From Bradyrhizobium sp. G127 (GTDB lineage Bacteria > Pseudomonadota > Alphaproteobacteria > Rhizobiales > Xanthobacteraceae), in the NCBI RefSeq assembly GCF_021502575.1, contig NZ_JAKFGN010000001.1, positions 1,426,001 to 1,490,000 of the forward strand: a stretch of DNA of 64,000 bases, given 5' to 3'. Positions 34,446-42,727 of this stretch are shown piece after piece. The position numbers and the translations under genes are program-made. Within the stretch, counting starts at the first letter, position 1; the number at the start of each line of letters is the position of its first letter. The notes beneath the pieces were generated by a model that was given only the letters and a program-made list of their open reading frames with translations, did not search any database and was not told where the DNA came from.

Positions 34446-35120
34446 TCACGCGCGTTTCATCTCGCGCGCGAACGGACTTAAGCCCAGCCATTTGTCGAAG
34501 GAGCGGGCAATCGCCGGCTCGCCGTCGACATCCAGCCGGCCGGCTTCTATCTCCGCTTTCACCGTGGTGTAGCCCATCCAGATCGCGGTCATCACGCGCA
34601 GCGAGCTCTTGACCCTCAGATCGACCTCGTGCCCGGGATCGACCAGGCAAAGATCGACGCCACCATTCTCGATGACCAGCCACCAGAATCGCCGCGGGCC
34701 TTCCAGATCGGGATAATGGAAGAACACCGTGCAGCGTCTGGGCGGCAGCGGCTTCGGATCGAGATTGCGGCGCATGTCCCACATCAGCAGCGTCGGATCG
34801 AGATTGCGCAGCGACAGCTTGGAATCCACCCAGCGCTGTCCCCAGCTTCCGAGCGACATCACCACCGAGCGCAGGTCTTCGCCGGCTGGCGTGAGCATAT
34901 AGTCAGTCTTGCCGGGGCCGCGGGCGATGATCCCGGCCTTCTCAAGTTCCTTCAGGCGCTTGGACAGCAGCGTCGGCGACATGCGCGGCACGCCGCGCCG
35001 GATATCGTTGAACTTCGTGCTGCCGCAGAGCAGCTCGCGCAGCACCAGCGGTGTCCAGCGCGCACAGAAAATTTCCGCACCCATGGCCACGGGGCAAAAC
35101 TGGCCGAAGCTGCCTTCCAC
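34446..35120 (-). CDS. HxlR family regulator with C-terminal SCP2-like domain
   Basis: A 224-aa protein starting at GTG 35120, chosen because a strong CGGAGG lies 6 nt upstream and the HxlR domain begins here (GSFGQFCPVAMGAEIFCARW). The winged helix (about 15-105) contains FNDIRRGVPRMSPTLLSKRL; the C-terminal half (about 115-215) looks like an SCP2-type lipid-binding fold (VDPGHEVDLRVKSSLRVMTA). It is divergent from the acyl-CoA-dehydrogenase-like gene, with two AGTCC-N7-GGACT sites between them. Confidence 0.88.
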   Translation of the reverse strand: MEGSFGQFCPVAMGAEIFCARWTPLVLRELLCGSTKFNDIRRGVPRMSPTLLSKRLKELEKAGIIARGPGKTDYMLTPAGEDLRSVVMSLGSWGQRWVDSKLSLRNLDPTLLMWDMRRNLDPKPLPPRRCTVFFHYPDLEGPRRFWWLVIENGGVDLCLVDPGHEVDLRVKSSLRVMTAIWMGYTTVKAEIEAGRLDVDGEPAIARSFDKWLGLSPFAREMKRA

Positions 35121-35182
35121 GTGAGACCTCCGGCTATTTCTGTTGAGGTTGATAACGCTAGGACTCGCCCCCTCGGGTGTCC

Positions 35183-35199
35183 AGTCCATTTCTTGGACT
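35183..35199. promoter_or_regulatory. putative HxlR operator 1
   Basis: AGTCCATTTCTTGGACT, an inverted repeat AGTCC-N7-GGACT in the divergent region between the HxlR regulator and the flavoenzyme gene. Confidence 0.55.
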
Positions 35200-35281
35200 T
35201 AACGGGTGCGTGAAGGCGTGCCAGATTGCCGCGCCTGGTACGGTGGTTTTGCAAATCCGCTCGGTTCGGATTTCGGACACC

Positions 35282-35298
35282 AGTCCAGATGCAGGACT
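35282..35298. promoter_or_regulatory. putative HxlR operator 2
   Basis: AGTCCAGATGCAGGACT, the same AGTCC-N7-GGACT pattern as operator 1, 75 nt upstream of the flavoenzyme start. Two sites of identical geometry in 240 nt support a real regulator target. Confidence 0.55.
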
Positions 35299-35356
35299 AG
35301 AGACCAGCCGTAAGTTCGCAATGATGGGGCGTCACGTCTCACAGGAGGAGGCTTAC

Positions 35357-36499
35357 ATGGCTCAAGTACAACCGATCACATCCACCAAGGACTTCAATCC
35401 GGTTCAGATTGCCGATGAACTGGGCCGGCGCTTCGCGGCGGCGGACGTTCGGGACGAGGACCTCTTCGTCGCCGACAACATCAAGGCGCTGAAAGAAGCC
35501 GGACTGGTCGAGGCCGGCGTGCCGCGCGAACTCGGCGGCGGCGGCGCATCCCATGCAGAGCTTGCCGAGATGCTGCGCGTGCTGGGCCGCTATTGCGGAT
35601 CGACCGCGCTGGCGTTCTCCATGCATACTCATCAGGTCGCGATTCCGGCATGGCGCTGGACGCATCAGAAATTCGCCGGCGCCGAGCCGTTGTTGAAGCG
35701 GATCGCCACCGAGCGGATCATCCTGCTCTCCAGCGGAGGGTCGGACTGGATCACCGGATCGGGCAAGGCCGAGAAGGTCGAGGGCGGCTATCGCATCAAT
35801 GCGCGCAAGGTGTTCACCTCGGGAGCGCCCTTGGGCAACCTGCTGATGACATCGGCGGTGTGGGACAGCGAGGAGGGACCGATGGTCATTCACTTCGGCC
35901 TGCCGATGAACTCGCCGCATGTGAAGGTGATGGACAACTGGCGCACGCTCGGCATGCGCGGCACCGGATCGCACGACGTGCTGATCGAGGGGCATGTGGT
36001 CCCCGACGCGGCGGTGTCGGTGACGCGCAAGGCGGGGCAGTGGCATCCGGTTTTCCAGATCATCGCCACGCTGGCGTTTCCGCTGGTCTATTCAGTCTAT
36101 CTGGGGATCGCCGAGAGTGCGCGCGACATCGCCGTCGCGCTCGCGAAGAAGCGCCATGCCGACCGCAACGTGCTGTCGCTGGTCGGGCAGATGGAGACGT
36201 CGCTGCGCGCGGCGCAACTGGCCCGCAACGGCATGCTCGCGACTGTCGCAAGCGGCACGCCTTCGGCCGAAAGCGTCAACGAGGTGATGATCGGGCGCCA
36301 TCTGGTCGAACGCAGCGCCATCCGGACGGTGGAATTGGCGATGGAAGCGGCGGGCGGCGCCGGATTCTACCGGGCACAAGGGCTGGAGCGGCGGTTCCGC
36401 GATATTCAGGCGGCGCGCTATCACCCGTTGCAGTCGGGACCGCAGGCCGAATATGCCGGCGCCATGGCGCTCGGCCTGCCAACCGATAAAATCTTCTGA
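35357..36499 (+). CDS. acyl-CoA dehydrogenase-like flavoprotein
   Basis: A 380-aa ACAD-fold enzyme with the N-terminal helical domain (VADNIKALKEAGLVEAGVP), the beta domain (SDWITGSGKAEKVEGGYRI, then NWRTLGMRGTGSHDVLIEG) and the C-terminal bundle (LAMEAAGGAGFYRAQGLERR). The end reads FRDIQAARYHPLQSG, as in DszC/oxygenase-like members, where normal dehydrogenases have YEGT with the catalytic Glu. So a flavin monooxygenase or other reaction is likely. GGAGGAGG is before ATG 35357. Probably controlled by the adjacent HxlR protein. Confidence 0.85.
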   Translation: MAQVQPITSTKDFNPVQIADELGRRFAAADVRDEDLFVADNIKALKEAGLVEAGVPRELGGGGASHAELAEMLRVLGRYCGSTALAFSMHTHQVAIPAWRWTHQKFAGAEPLLKRIATERIILLSSGGSDWITGSGKAEKVEGGYRINARKVFTSGAPLGNLLMTSAVWDSEEGPMVIHFGLPMNSPHVKVMDNWRTLGMRGTGSHDVLIEGHVVPDAAVSVTRKAGQWHPVFQIIATLAFPLVYSVYLGIAESARDIAVALAKKRHADRNVLSLVGQMETSLRAAQLARNGMLATVASGTPSAESVNEVMIGRHLVERSAIRTVELAMEAAGGAGFYRAQGLERRFRDIQAARYHPLQSGPQAEYAGAMALGLPTDKIF

Positions 36500-36549
36500 A
36501 GCGAAAAATTTTCTGACCCAAAACCATCGGCCATGTCGTAAATAGCGGC

Positions 36550-37320
36550 ATGGCCGATTGGGATGCGCAGCAATACCTGAAATTCGAGGACGAGCGGACG
36601 CGGGCGGCGCGCGATCTGCTGGCGCAAGTTCCGGTTGCAGAGCCGCGGCATGTGATCGATATCGGCTGCGGTCCCGGAAATTCGACCGAGCTTCTGGCGC
36701 TGCGCTGGCCGCAGGCGAAAATCACCGGCATCGACACCTCCGCCGATATGTTGCGCCAGGCGCGCGAGCGTCTGCCGCAGGCCACCTTCGTTGAGGCCAA
36801 TATCGCGCACTGGTCGCCGCCGGACGGCGCCGACGTGCTGTTCGCCAACGCGATCTTTCAATGGGTGCCGAAGCATCTCAAGCAGTTGATGCGGCTTGCC
36901 ATGGCGCTGCCGGACGGCGGCGCGCTGGCGGTGCAGATGCCGGACAATATGGACGAGCCGTCGCATGTGCTGATGCGCGAGGTTGCGCGTCTGCCGCAGT
37001 TTCACACGCAACTCGCGCATGTGCTGGAGGCGCGGGACAATTTGCCGAAGCCGGGCGTCTATTACGATGCGCTGCGGCCGCTGTGCAGCCGCATCGACAT
37101 CTGGCACACGGTCTACAACCATGTGCTCGACGACGCGCCGGCCATCGTCGAATGGGTCAAGGGGACGGGCCTGCGGCCGTTCCTCGATCCGCTGGAAATT
37201 CCCGAGCGCAAGGACTTCCTCGAAATCTACAAGGCGCGCATCGCCGCGAGCTATCTGCCGCAGGCCGACGGCAAGGTGCTGCTGCGGTTTCCGCGGCTGT
37301 TCGTCGTGGCGGTGAAGTGA
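36550..37320 (+). CDS. tam: trans-aconitate 2-methyltransferase
   Basis: A 256-aa class I SAM methyltransferase. SAM motif I is [16 protein letters not shown] (about 36-51), acidic residue in TGIDTSADM, and post-motif [12 protein letters not shown]. The start [19 protein letters not shown] and the end region match Tam, which methylates trans-aconitate, a by-product and inhibitor of aconitase. Standalone gene; the promoter was not identified. Confidence 0.92.
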   Translation: MADWDAQQYLKFEDERTRAARDLLAQVPVAEPRHVIDIGCGPGNSTELLALRWPQAKITGIDTSADMLRQARERLPQATFVEANIAHWSPPDGADVLFANAIFQWVPKHLKQLMRLAMALPDGGALAVQMPDNMDEPSHVLMREVARLPQFHTQLAHVLEARDNLPKPGVYYDALRPLCSRIDIWHTVYNHVLDDAPAIVEWVKGTGLRPFLDPLEIPERKDFLEIYKARIAASYLPQADGKVLLRFPRLFVVAVK

Positions 37321-37468
37321 GGCGGGCTGCCCCCGACGAACCTGACACAATGATGTCGAATCGAAAGAATCGCTGCGGTTAAACGCCGCTGCAGCGCCGC
37401 TCGACAGAATCGGCCATGATCTCCAATTCATAACGGGTCGCTGATCCCTCGCTGGAGCTTTCATCACC

Positions 37469-38080
37469 ATGTCTATGACGCCCGAAACCCCGTTGCTGCC
37501 GTCGCGCGCCGATATGGCGCTGCGCCCGATCCCGATGCTGATCTTCGGGTCCCGCTGGCTGCAACTCCCTCTGTATGTCGGGCTGATCGTTGCCCAGGGC
37601 GTCTATGTCATTCTCTTTCTCAAAGAGCTCTGGCATCTGATCTCGCACTCGTTCGATTTCTCCGAACAGCAGATCATGCTGGTGGTGCTCGGACTGATCG
37701 ACGTGGTGATGATTTCAAACCTGCTCGTGATGGTGATCGTCGGCGGCTACGAGACTTTCGTATCGCGGTTGAATTTGCAGGGCCATCCGGACGAGCCGGA
37801 ATGGCTTAGCCATGTCAACGCCAGCGTGCTGAAGATCAAGCTGGCGATGGCGATCATCGGCATCTCATCGATCCACCTGCTGCGCACCTTCATCGAGGCC
37901 GGTAATCTCGGCGGAGCGGGCCGCACCACCAACTACACCGAGAGCGGCGTGATGTGGCAGACCATCATCCACGGCATGTTCATCCTGTCGGCGATCGGGA
38001 TTGCCTGGGTCGACAAGTTGTCCAACGATGCCGATACCGCGCGCATCGCGGTCAGCAAGAATGGCCACGGCGCGCACTAG
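37469..38080 (+). CDS. UPF0114 (YqhA) family inner-membrane protein
   Basis: A 203-aa protein with about four transmembrane helices and the family-typical [40 protein letters not shown] and [19 protein letters not shown]. Role unknown. GGAG about 10 nt before ATG 37469; the in-frame ATG 37475 is also possible. Confidence 0.92.
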   Translation: MSMTPETPLLPSRADMALRPIPMLIFGSRWLQLPLYVGLIVAQGVYVILFLKELWHLISHSFDFSEQQIMLVVLGLIDVVMISNLLVMVIVGGYETFVSRLNLQGHPDEPEWLSHVNASVLKIKLAMAIIGISSIHLLRTFIEAGNLGGAGRTTNYTESGVMWQTIIHGMFILSAIGIAWVDKLSNDADTARIAVSKNGHGAH

Positions 38081-38103
38081 GTGAACCCCTTCATTGCGCG
38101 GCA

Positions 38104-38170
38104 CCTTCGCAGCGAAGGAATTCACCCTTGCCAAATCGGGACTGGATTGCTTCGCTTCGCCCGCAATGAT
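38104..38170. repeat. dispersed repeat fragment at the start of the transglycosylase gene
   Basis: Contains CTGGATTGCTTCGCTTCGCC followed by CGCAATGATGATG, the inverted form of the CATTGCGAGCGAAGCGA fragment at 28838. The ATG codons used by the next gene are at its right edge. Confidence 0.5.
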
Positions 38171-38171
38171 G

Positions 38172-39428
38172 ATGTCCCATATCAATTTGACAGCTGCCGT
38201 GCGCGGCGTGCTGGCTATCGCCCTGACGAGCGCTGTCCTGCTGTTTGCGCTGCCGCGCGCTTTCGCCGCCGATGCGAGCTTCACGCAGTTCATCGCCTCG
38301 CTGTGGCCGGAGGCGCAGAAAGCCGGAGTTTCCCGCGCGGTGTTCGATCAGGAAACGCGCGGGCTGGAGCCGGATTACAAGCTGCCGGATCTGCTGCTGC
38401 CCGGGCGTCCCTCGACCGGCGCGCCGTCGCAGGCCGAATTCGTGCAGGTGCCCGCCGATTACGTGAAGGAAGCGTCCATCGCGCGGTTGGCCGCCGAGGG
38501 GCAGCGGCTGATGATCCAGCAGCGCGCGACGCTGGCGGCGATCGAGCAGCGCTTCGGCGTACCGGGCAATATCATTCTGGCGATCTGGGGCCGCGAGACC
38601 GACTACGGCCGTCACACCTTGCCGTATGACGGTCTGCGCGTGCTGGCGACGCAGGCCTATGTCGGCCGGCGCAAGGATCAGTACCGCGGCGAATTCATCG
38701 AGGCGCTGAAACTCATCCAGAGCGGCGACGTGACGCGCAAGACCCTGCGCACGTCATGGGGCGGCGCGACGGGCCTGACGCAATTCCTGCCGTCGGAACT
38801 GCACAAGCACGGTGTCGATTTCGACGGCGACGGTCACATCAACATCTGGACCTCGGTGCCGGATGCGCTGGCCTCCGCGGCGCAGCAGTTGAAGAACAAG
38901 GGCTGGCAGGCGGGACTGCGCTGGGCCTATGAGGTGCGCGCGCCGCGCAACGCCGATTGCACGCAGGGCGTTCCGGAAGTGACCAGGCCGATCTCTGAAT
39001 GGTTGCGCGAGGGGTTCGTGCCGGTGCGCGGGCAGCGGCTCTCTGCAGCAGAACTGGCGCAGAGCGCGTCGCTGCTGCAGCCGGAGGGAATCTACGGGCC
39101 GTCATTTCTGACCACGAAGAACTACTTCGTCATCAAGGAATACAATTTCTCCGATCTCTACGTGCTCTTCGTCGGCCATCTCGCCGACCGCATGATGAAC
39201 GGCCAGCCGTTCGCGACGCCGTGGTCGGCCTCAACACAACTGCGCAGCGCGGATGTCGAGGCGATGCAGCAACACCTCACGCGGCTTGGACTCTATAGTT
39301 CGAAACTCGACGGCAAGGCCGGAATGCAGACGCGCGCAGCGCTCGGCGCGTATCAGAAGCAGGCAGGACTGAAGGTCGATTGCTGGCCGAGCGCCGACGT
39401 GTTGCGTGCGATGAGCGCGGGCCGGTGA
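38172..39428 (+). CDS. lytic murein transglycosylase (MltB/SLT_2 type) with peptidoglycan-binding domain
   Basis: A 418-aa exported enzyme. Signal peptide around residues 1-35 (VLAIALTSAVLLFALPRAFA). The SLT_2 domain (about 38-330) has the catalytic Glu in ILAIWGRETDYGRHTL and the family piece WGGATGLTQFLPSELHKHG. The C-terminal peptidoglycan-binding domain (about 350-412) reads VEAMQQHLTRLGLYSSKLDG. Cleaves glycan strands to 1,6-anhydro ends in the periplasm. ATG 38166, 38169 and 38172 are all in frame. Confidence 0.92.
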   Translation: MSHINLTAAVRGVLAIALTSAVLLFALPRAFAADASFTQFIASLWPEAQKAGVSRAVFDQETRGLEPDYKLPDLLLPGRPSTGAPSQAEFVQVPADYVKEASIARLAAEGQRLMIQQRATLAAIEQRFGVPGNIILAIWGRETDYGRHTLPYDGLRVLATQAYVGRRKDQYRGEFIEALKLIQSGDVTRKTLRTSWGGATGLTQFLPSELHKHGVDFDGDGHINIWTSVPDALASAAQQLKNKGWQAGLRWAYEVRAPRNADCTQGVPEVTRPISEWLREGFVPVRGQRLSAAELAQSASLLQPEGIYGPSFLTTKNYFVIKEYNFSDLYVLFVGHLADRMMNGQPFATPWSASTQLRSADVEAMQQHLTRLGLYSSKLDGKAGMQTRAALGAYQKQAGLKVDCWPSADVLRAMSAGR

Positions 39429-39450
39429 GGGCCTGCGGACTTTCTCCGCG

Positions 39451-39569
39451 TCGTCCCGGCGAAGGCCGGGACCCATAACCACCGGTTCATCGAGTTATGC
39501 AAATGGGTTGAACACTTCTTTGCAAAACGCTTCGACAGGGCTGATGGGTCCCGGCCTTCGCCGGGACGA
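39451..39569 (-). repeat. ~119-bp element with perfect 26-bp terminal inverted repeats
   Basis: 39451-39476 and 39544-39569 are perfect inverted copies (TCGTCCCGGCGAAGGCCGGG plus ACCCAT). Read on the minus strand, the interior (CCCTGTCGAA, TTGCAAAGAAGT, CCGGTGGTTATGGG) matches the element at 15469-15585. Non-coding and MITE-like. Confidence 0.8.
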
Positions 39570-39615
39570 CCATATGTCATGTGTGTCGTCAGATTTCTTA
39601 TGCATACCGCAAAAC

Positions 39616-39645
39616 CAAAAACCCGGCCGCGAGGCCGGGTTTTCA
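39616..39645 (-). terminator. terminator of glycine-zipper gene 1
   Basis: Stem AAAACCCGGCC / GGCCGGGTTTT with a GCGA loop and runs of A and T on both sides, so it can work on both strands. It follows the stop codon of the minus-strand gene at 39684. Confidence 0.85.
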
Positions 39646-39683
39646 AATTCGTGTCTCGCGAAACGCCGCGAGCGCAGTTCAGA

Positions 39684-39977
39684 TCAATCGCAAACCTGAA
39701 CGCGGCGGACGCGCCAGCCGTAGCCGTCCCAGAAGCGCTCGCGCACGAGGCGGCAGGCGGGCTCTTCGACATACACCGGGCCGGGGCCGTAGCCGTAAGC
39801 CGGAGCCGGCGCGCTGTTGGCGATTGCGGCACCCGCGATGGCGCCGCCGAGAATGCCGAGGCCAACGCCGGCCGCGATTGCGCCGCCACGATCACGTGCG
39901 CTGGCGGAAGGCGCCGCGATTGCAAGCGAACCGGCGATCGTTGCGACCGCGAGGACCGCCGAAAGAACTCTCTTCAT
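39684..39977 (-). CDS. small exported glycine-zipper protein 1
   Basis: A 97-aa protein. Signal peptide MKRVLSAVLAVATIAGSLAI; then a glycine-zipper segment GGAIAAGVGLGILGGAIAGA; then a Tyr/Pro/Gly stretch and the end ERFWDGYGWRVRRVQVCD. The tail is almost identical to that of the paralogue at 40253. Two Cys may form a disulfide. Envelope location is inferred. Confidence 0.8.
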   Translation of the reverse strand: MKRVLSAVLAVATIAGSLAIAAPSASARDRGGAIAAGVGLGILGGAIAGAAIANSAPAPAYGYGPGPVYVEEPACRLVRERFWDGYGWRVRRVQVCD

Positions 39978-40156
39978 GTTTGTCTCTCCTCAGATCACGC
40001 CAGAGCCCGGCGCAAGGCGATTGGTCTGCAAAGGTCCAATAACGGAACACCACTTATCCGGATTGCACCTGTTCTCCAAGCGTCGGCGTCATCCCGCGCC
40101 GCTGCCTGATGTTTGTCCCGACGGTATTATATCGGGGATTCTGTCGGCTGAACCTT

Positions 40157-40198
40157 AAAAAAACGCTCCGGACGGGGCTTTTTGCCCATCCGGAGCGC
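40157..40198 (-). terminator. terminator of glycine-zipper gene 2
   Basis: Minus-strand stem CGCTCCGGA / TCCGGAGCG with an internal AAAAAG-bearing loop, followed by a run of seven T. Lies 55 nt after the stop of the gene at 40253. Confidence 0.85.
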
Positions 40199-40252
40199 GA
40201 ATTTCTCCCAGCCTGCCGCGGCTAAAAAATGGCCGGCTCAGGCGCCGCCAGG

Positions 40253-40546
40253 TCAGTTACAGACCTGCACCCGCCGCACCCGCCAGCCGTAGCCGTCCCA
40301 GAAGCGCTCACGCTGCCAGTAACAGGGGCCGCCGGCGTAATAGGCCGGGCCGCCGTAATAGCCATAGCCAGGACCGTAGTAGCCGCCGCTGTTGGCAATC
40401 GCGGCACCCGCGATGGCGCCGCCGAGCAGGCCCAGACCGACACCGGCCGCGACACGTCCGCCGCGCGCTTCGGCCGGGGCCGGGGCGGCGATGGCGGTAA
40501 CTGCAAGGGTGGCGGCCGTGGCAACCGCCAGAACGATCTTTTTCAT
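40253..40546 (-). CDS. small exported glycine-zipper protein 2
   Basis: A 97-aa paralogue of the gene at 39684. Signal peptide MKKIVLAVATAATLAVTAIA; zipper GRVAAGVGLGLLGGAIAGAA; Tyr/Gly tract (GYYGPGYGYYGGPAYYAGG); end RERFWDGYGWRVRRVQVCN. ATG 40546 preferred since the signal peptide starts there. Each copy has its own terminator, so they are separately transcribed. Confidence 0.8.
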   Translation of the reverse strand: MKKIVLAVATAATLAVTAIAAPAPAEARGGRVAAGVGLGLLGGAIAGAAIANSGGYYGPGYGYYGGPAYYAGGPCYWQRERFWDGYGWRVRRVQVCN

Positions 40547-40694
40547 GGCCTTACCTTTCGTCGTTGCGTTGACCCGAGATAACGGATCGCGATGGTAAAA
40601 GTTGCAGCTTTGCATTGAACGGGAACTGAACGACGCCGCCGGATTTCGGCCATGATCGGAAATGGCAGGCCACGATGGAGATATCGTTGAGCAA

Positions 40695-40731
40695 AACGAA
40701 AACGGCGCCCCGCATATGCGAAGCGCCGTTT
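40695..40731 (-). terminator. terminator of the 131-aa exported protein gene
   Basis: Stem AACGGCGC / GCGCCGTT around CATATG-containing loop, followed on the minus strand by TTCGTTTT. Forty nucleotides after the stop of the gene at 40774. Confidence 0.75.
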
Positions 40732-40773
40732 CTGATTTCTGATGCCGCGTGAAAGTTCGCGGGCTGCGTCGAT

Positions 40774-41169
40774 TTAGAACAGCGAAGCGTACTGCTGAAG
40801 ACCGGCGCGCTGCACGAGGCTCATGGCGGTGCGCTTCTGGTCTTCGTCGAGGCTTGCGAACAGCGCGGAAGCGGCGGGCGCGAAGCGGCGGACGGCGGCT
40901 TCGTTGACCTGCGGTTCGCGTGCGAGAACGCGCAACGCACTGGCGACAGCCGGCCAGTATTTCATCTGCTCGGCTTTCAGCTTCAGCGCGGCGCGATAGC
41001 GCATGATGGCGACTTCGCTCATCGCCGACTGGAACATCGAGACTTTCTTCGGTTGCGGGGCGGCGACTTCAGCACTGAACGACATCGCATCCTGAGCGGA
41101 GACGGGAGCACTTGCGGCAATTGCCAAAACGGCAACAACAGATGCAATCGCGATTGGCAATTTTCGCAT
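40774..41169 (-). CDS. small exported helical protein (Spy/LTXXQ-like)
   Basis: A 131-aa protein from ATG 41169. Signal peptide with IAIASVVAVLAIAASAPVSA and cleavage before QDAM; then helices containing YRAALKLKAEQMKYWPAVAS, where KAEQMKYWP parallels the LTPAQQKYWP of the protein at 10913, and ALFASLDEDQKRTAMSLVQR. Likely the same periplasmic helper family in a short form. Function not established. Confidence 0.7.
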   Translation of the reverse strand: MRKLPIAIASVVAVLAIAASAPVSAQDAMSFSAEVAAPQPKKVSMFQSAMSEVAIMRYRAALKLKAEQMKYWPAVASALRVLAREPQVNEAAVRRFAPAASALFASLDEDQKRTAMSLVQRAGLQQYASLF

Positions 41170-41447
41170 TTTTCTCACTTCATACGTGTGGATGGACGGG
41201 CACGGCGTAGGTGCCATATGTGACGAAAATGCGATGCGTTGGGTTAATTATCTCCGAAAGTGGATACTCACTTCTTGTTAAGGTTTCTCCTGCGGGTTTG
41301 TTCCGGAAATCATTGAATTTTTTTCGCGCGTGTAACACTCGCTCACGAAAGGTGAAGCGTGTTCATGAAGCTGAACGATTTTAGAAGTTCGGAATCAGCC
41401 CGGATTTGCTGAATAATTCGCGCGAGGGCTGTTTTACGAAATTTAAT

Positions 41448-41942
41448 TCAGCCGTTTGAGTCGATTGTCTCGGCAAACAGCTCGAGCGCGCGCAGCGAAA
41501 ATGCGCGCATGTTCGCGATGCGGTCGCTGCTGCCGGTTTCCAACGTGATGGTCACTGCGCGCGGTCCCGCCACCGCCATGCACGAATGTCCGGCGGCATC
41601 GCCGTAGCGATTGCCGGCCGGGCCACTCGCGCCGGTTTCGCTCAGTCCCCAGGTGGTGTTGAGAAGTTCGCGCGCGCGGTTCGCGAGCAGCGTCGCGTAC
41701 GGCTCGGTCGCGCCGCGGTTGCCGATCGCCTCCATCTCTTCTTTGGTGATATTCACCAGCGCCGCGCGCGCACGCGGCGTGTAGATCACGCCGCCGCCGC
41801 GATAGTACGCCGATGCGCCGGGCACCGCGAGCAGCGCGGCCGAGATCAATCCGCCGGTGGAGGATTCCGCCACCGCAATGGTTTCCTTTCGCGCGACGAG
41901 GGATGCGGCGATTTTCTCCGCGAGCGGCAACAGCTTTTCCAT
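41448..41942 (-). CDS. pncC: CinA C-terminal-type nicotinamide-nucleotide amidohydrolase
   Basis: A 164-aa stand-alone CinA C-terminal domain. AVAESSTGGLISAALLAVPG and YRGGGVIYTPRARAALVNI cover the conserved strand-loop with the nucleophilic Ser, and ETGASGPAGNRYGDAAG is the second signature. It would deamidate NMN to nicotinate mononucleotide in NAD recycling. AAGG lies 8 nt before ATG 41942. Confidence 0.88.
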   Translation of the reverse strand: MEKLLPLAEKIAASLVARKETIAVAESSTGGLISAALLAVPGASAYYRGGGVIYTPRARAALVNITKEEMEAIGNRGATEPYATLLANRARELLNTTWGLSETGASGPAGNRYGDAAGHSCMAVAGPRAVTITLETGSSDRIANMRAFSLRALELFAETIDSNG

Positions 41943-42211
41943 GTGAGGACCTTCGTTGAAAGTTTGTTGGGAGTCAGAGCTGCGTCCTGAAACGCGCCTC
42001 GATCTGCTTGTGGGTTTCGGGCGTACCTTGCCCGGTCTGCTCGTGGATTACATCGGAGAGGCTCGGTTGCGCGGAACGCGACCCGGGAGTCCGGTGCCCA
42101 CAGGTTTGAGCGTGGGCGCTGCGTAGATGGTGCCGAGATTGTCAGGTCCAATGCGCCATATGTGGTGCTCCTGTTCCTGATGTCTCTAATTCCATCCTGA
42201 TTCATATCAAG
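41943..42211. other. gene-free stretch upstream of bfd
   Basis: No convincing gene. On the minus strand, two overlapping short open stretches read like protein (ending GTPETHKQIEARFRTQL and, in another frame, LGTIYAAPTLKPVGTGLPG), but each lacks a start. It could be a frameshifted relic of a small gene. Confidence 0.35.
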
Positions 42212-42228
42212 TTTAGATCGATTCTAAG
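42212..42228 (+). promoter_or_regulatory. Irr-type iron control element (ICE) upstream of bfd
   Basis: TTTAGATCGATTCTAAG matches the TTTAGAA-N3-TTCTAAA iron control element bound by Irr in Rhizobiales with two differences. It is 123 nt upstream of the bfd start. Confidence 0.65.
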
Positions 42229-42350
42229 CTGTTGATACTGCTGACGAAGCCAGTTTGGAATAGCTTCAAATTGGCTGTTTTCCTTTTGCATCCGCGGCCC
42301 GGCTCCCCTACCTCTTGAGCAACGTCCACACGGGTCCGCCAAGCATTCCC

Positions 42351-42653
42351 ATGATTGTTTGTTCCTGCAACGTCCTGACCGACCACGATGTTCGTCACGT
42401 CGTGACGAAGTCGGCGAGTTTTCCGCGCACGGCGGCGCAGGTCTATGGGTGTCTCGGTTGCAGCGCCGAATGCGGGCGGTGCGCCCGGACCATCAAGAAG
42501 ATCATGGACGAAGCGCTGGGCACCTGTGCCCAGGCCTGCTGTTCCGGATGCCCCCACGGCGAACAGGATGCTGCGGGCACCGAGCTTGAACAGGTCGTCG
42601 AGGTTGTAGAGGTCGAGCAGACGGTCGTCCTGCTGGCTCAGGCCGCCTGCTAA
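42351..42653 (+). CDS. bfd: bacterioferritin-associated ferredoxin
   Basis: A 100-aa [2Fe-2S] protein. The four ligands are visible as C-x-C in MIVCSCNVLTDHDVR and the later pair in GCLGCSAECGRCARTI. It reduces Fe(III) in the bacterioferritin core to release iron. The C-terminal ~35 residues (GCPHGEQDAAGTELEQ then a Val/Glu-rich stretch) exceed the usual ~65-70 aa of Bfd. Start at ATG 42351 fits the family. bfr follows 134 nt downstream with its own ICE. Confidence 0.92.
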   Translation: MIVCSCNVLTDHDVRHVVTKSASFPRTAAQVYGCLGCSAECGRCARTIKKIMDEALGTCAQACCSGCPHGEQDAAGTELEQVVEVVEVEQTVVLLAQAAC

Positions 42654-42727
42654 ACGTTTTCCTGGTTCGCTATTCTGCATCTTCTGCCCAAACCGTCGGG
42701 ACAGGGTTGTACTTGCATGCGATCTGA

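Noticed and set aside
41943-42205. Possible coding relic on the minus strand before the CinA-like gene
   Set aside because: Protein-like stretches in two frames, but no start, no ribosome site and no recognised family; kept only as a remark.
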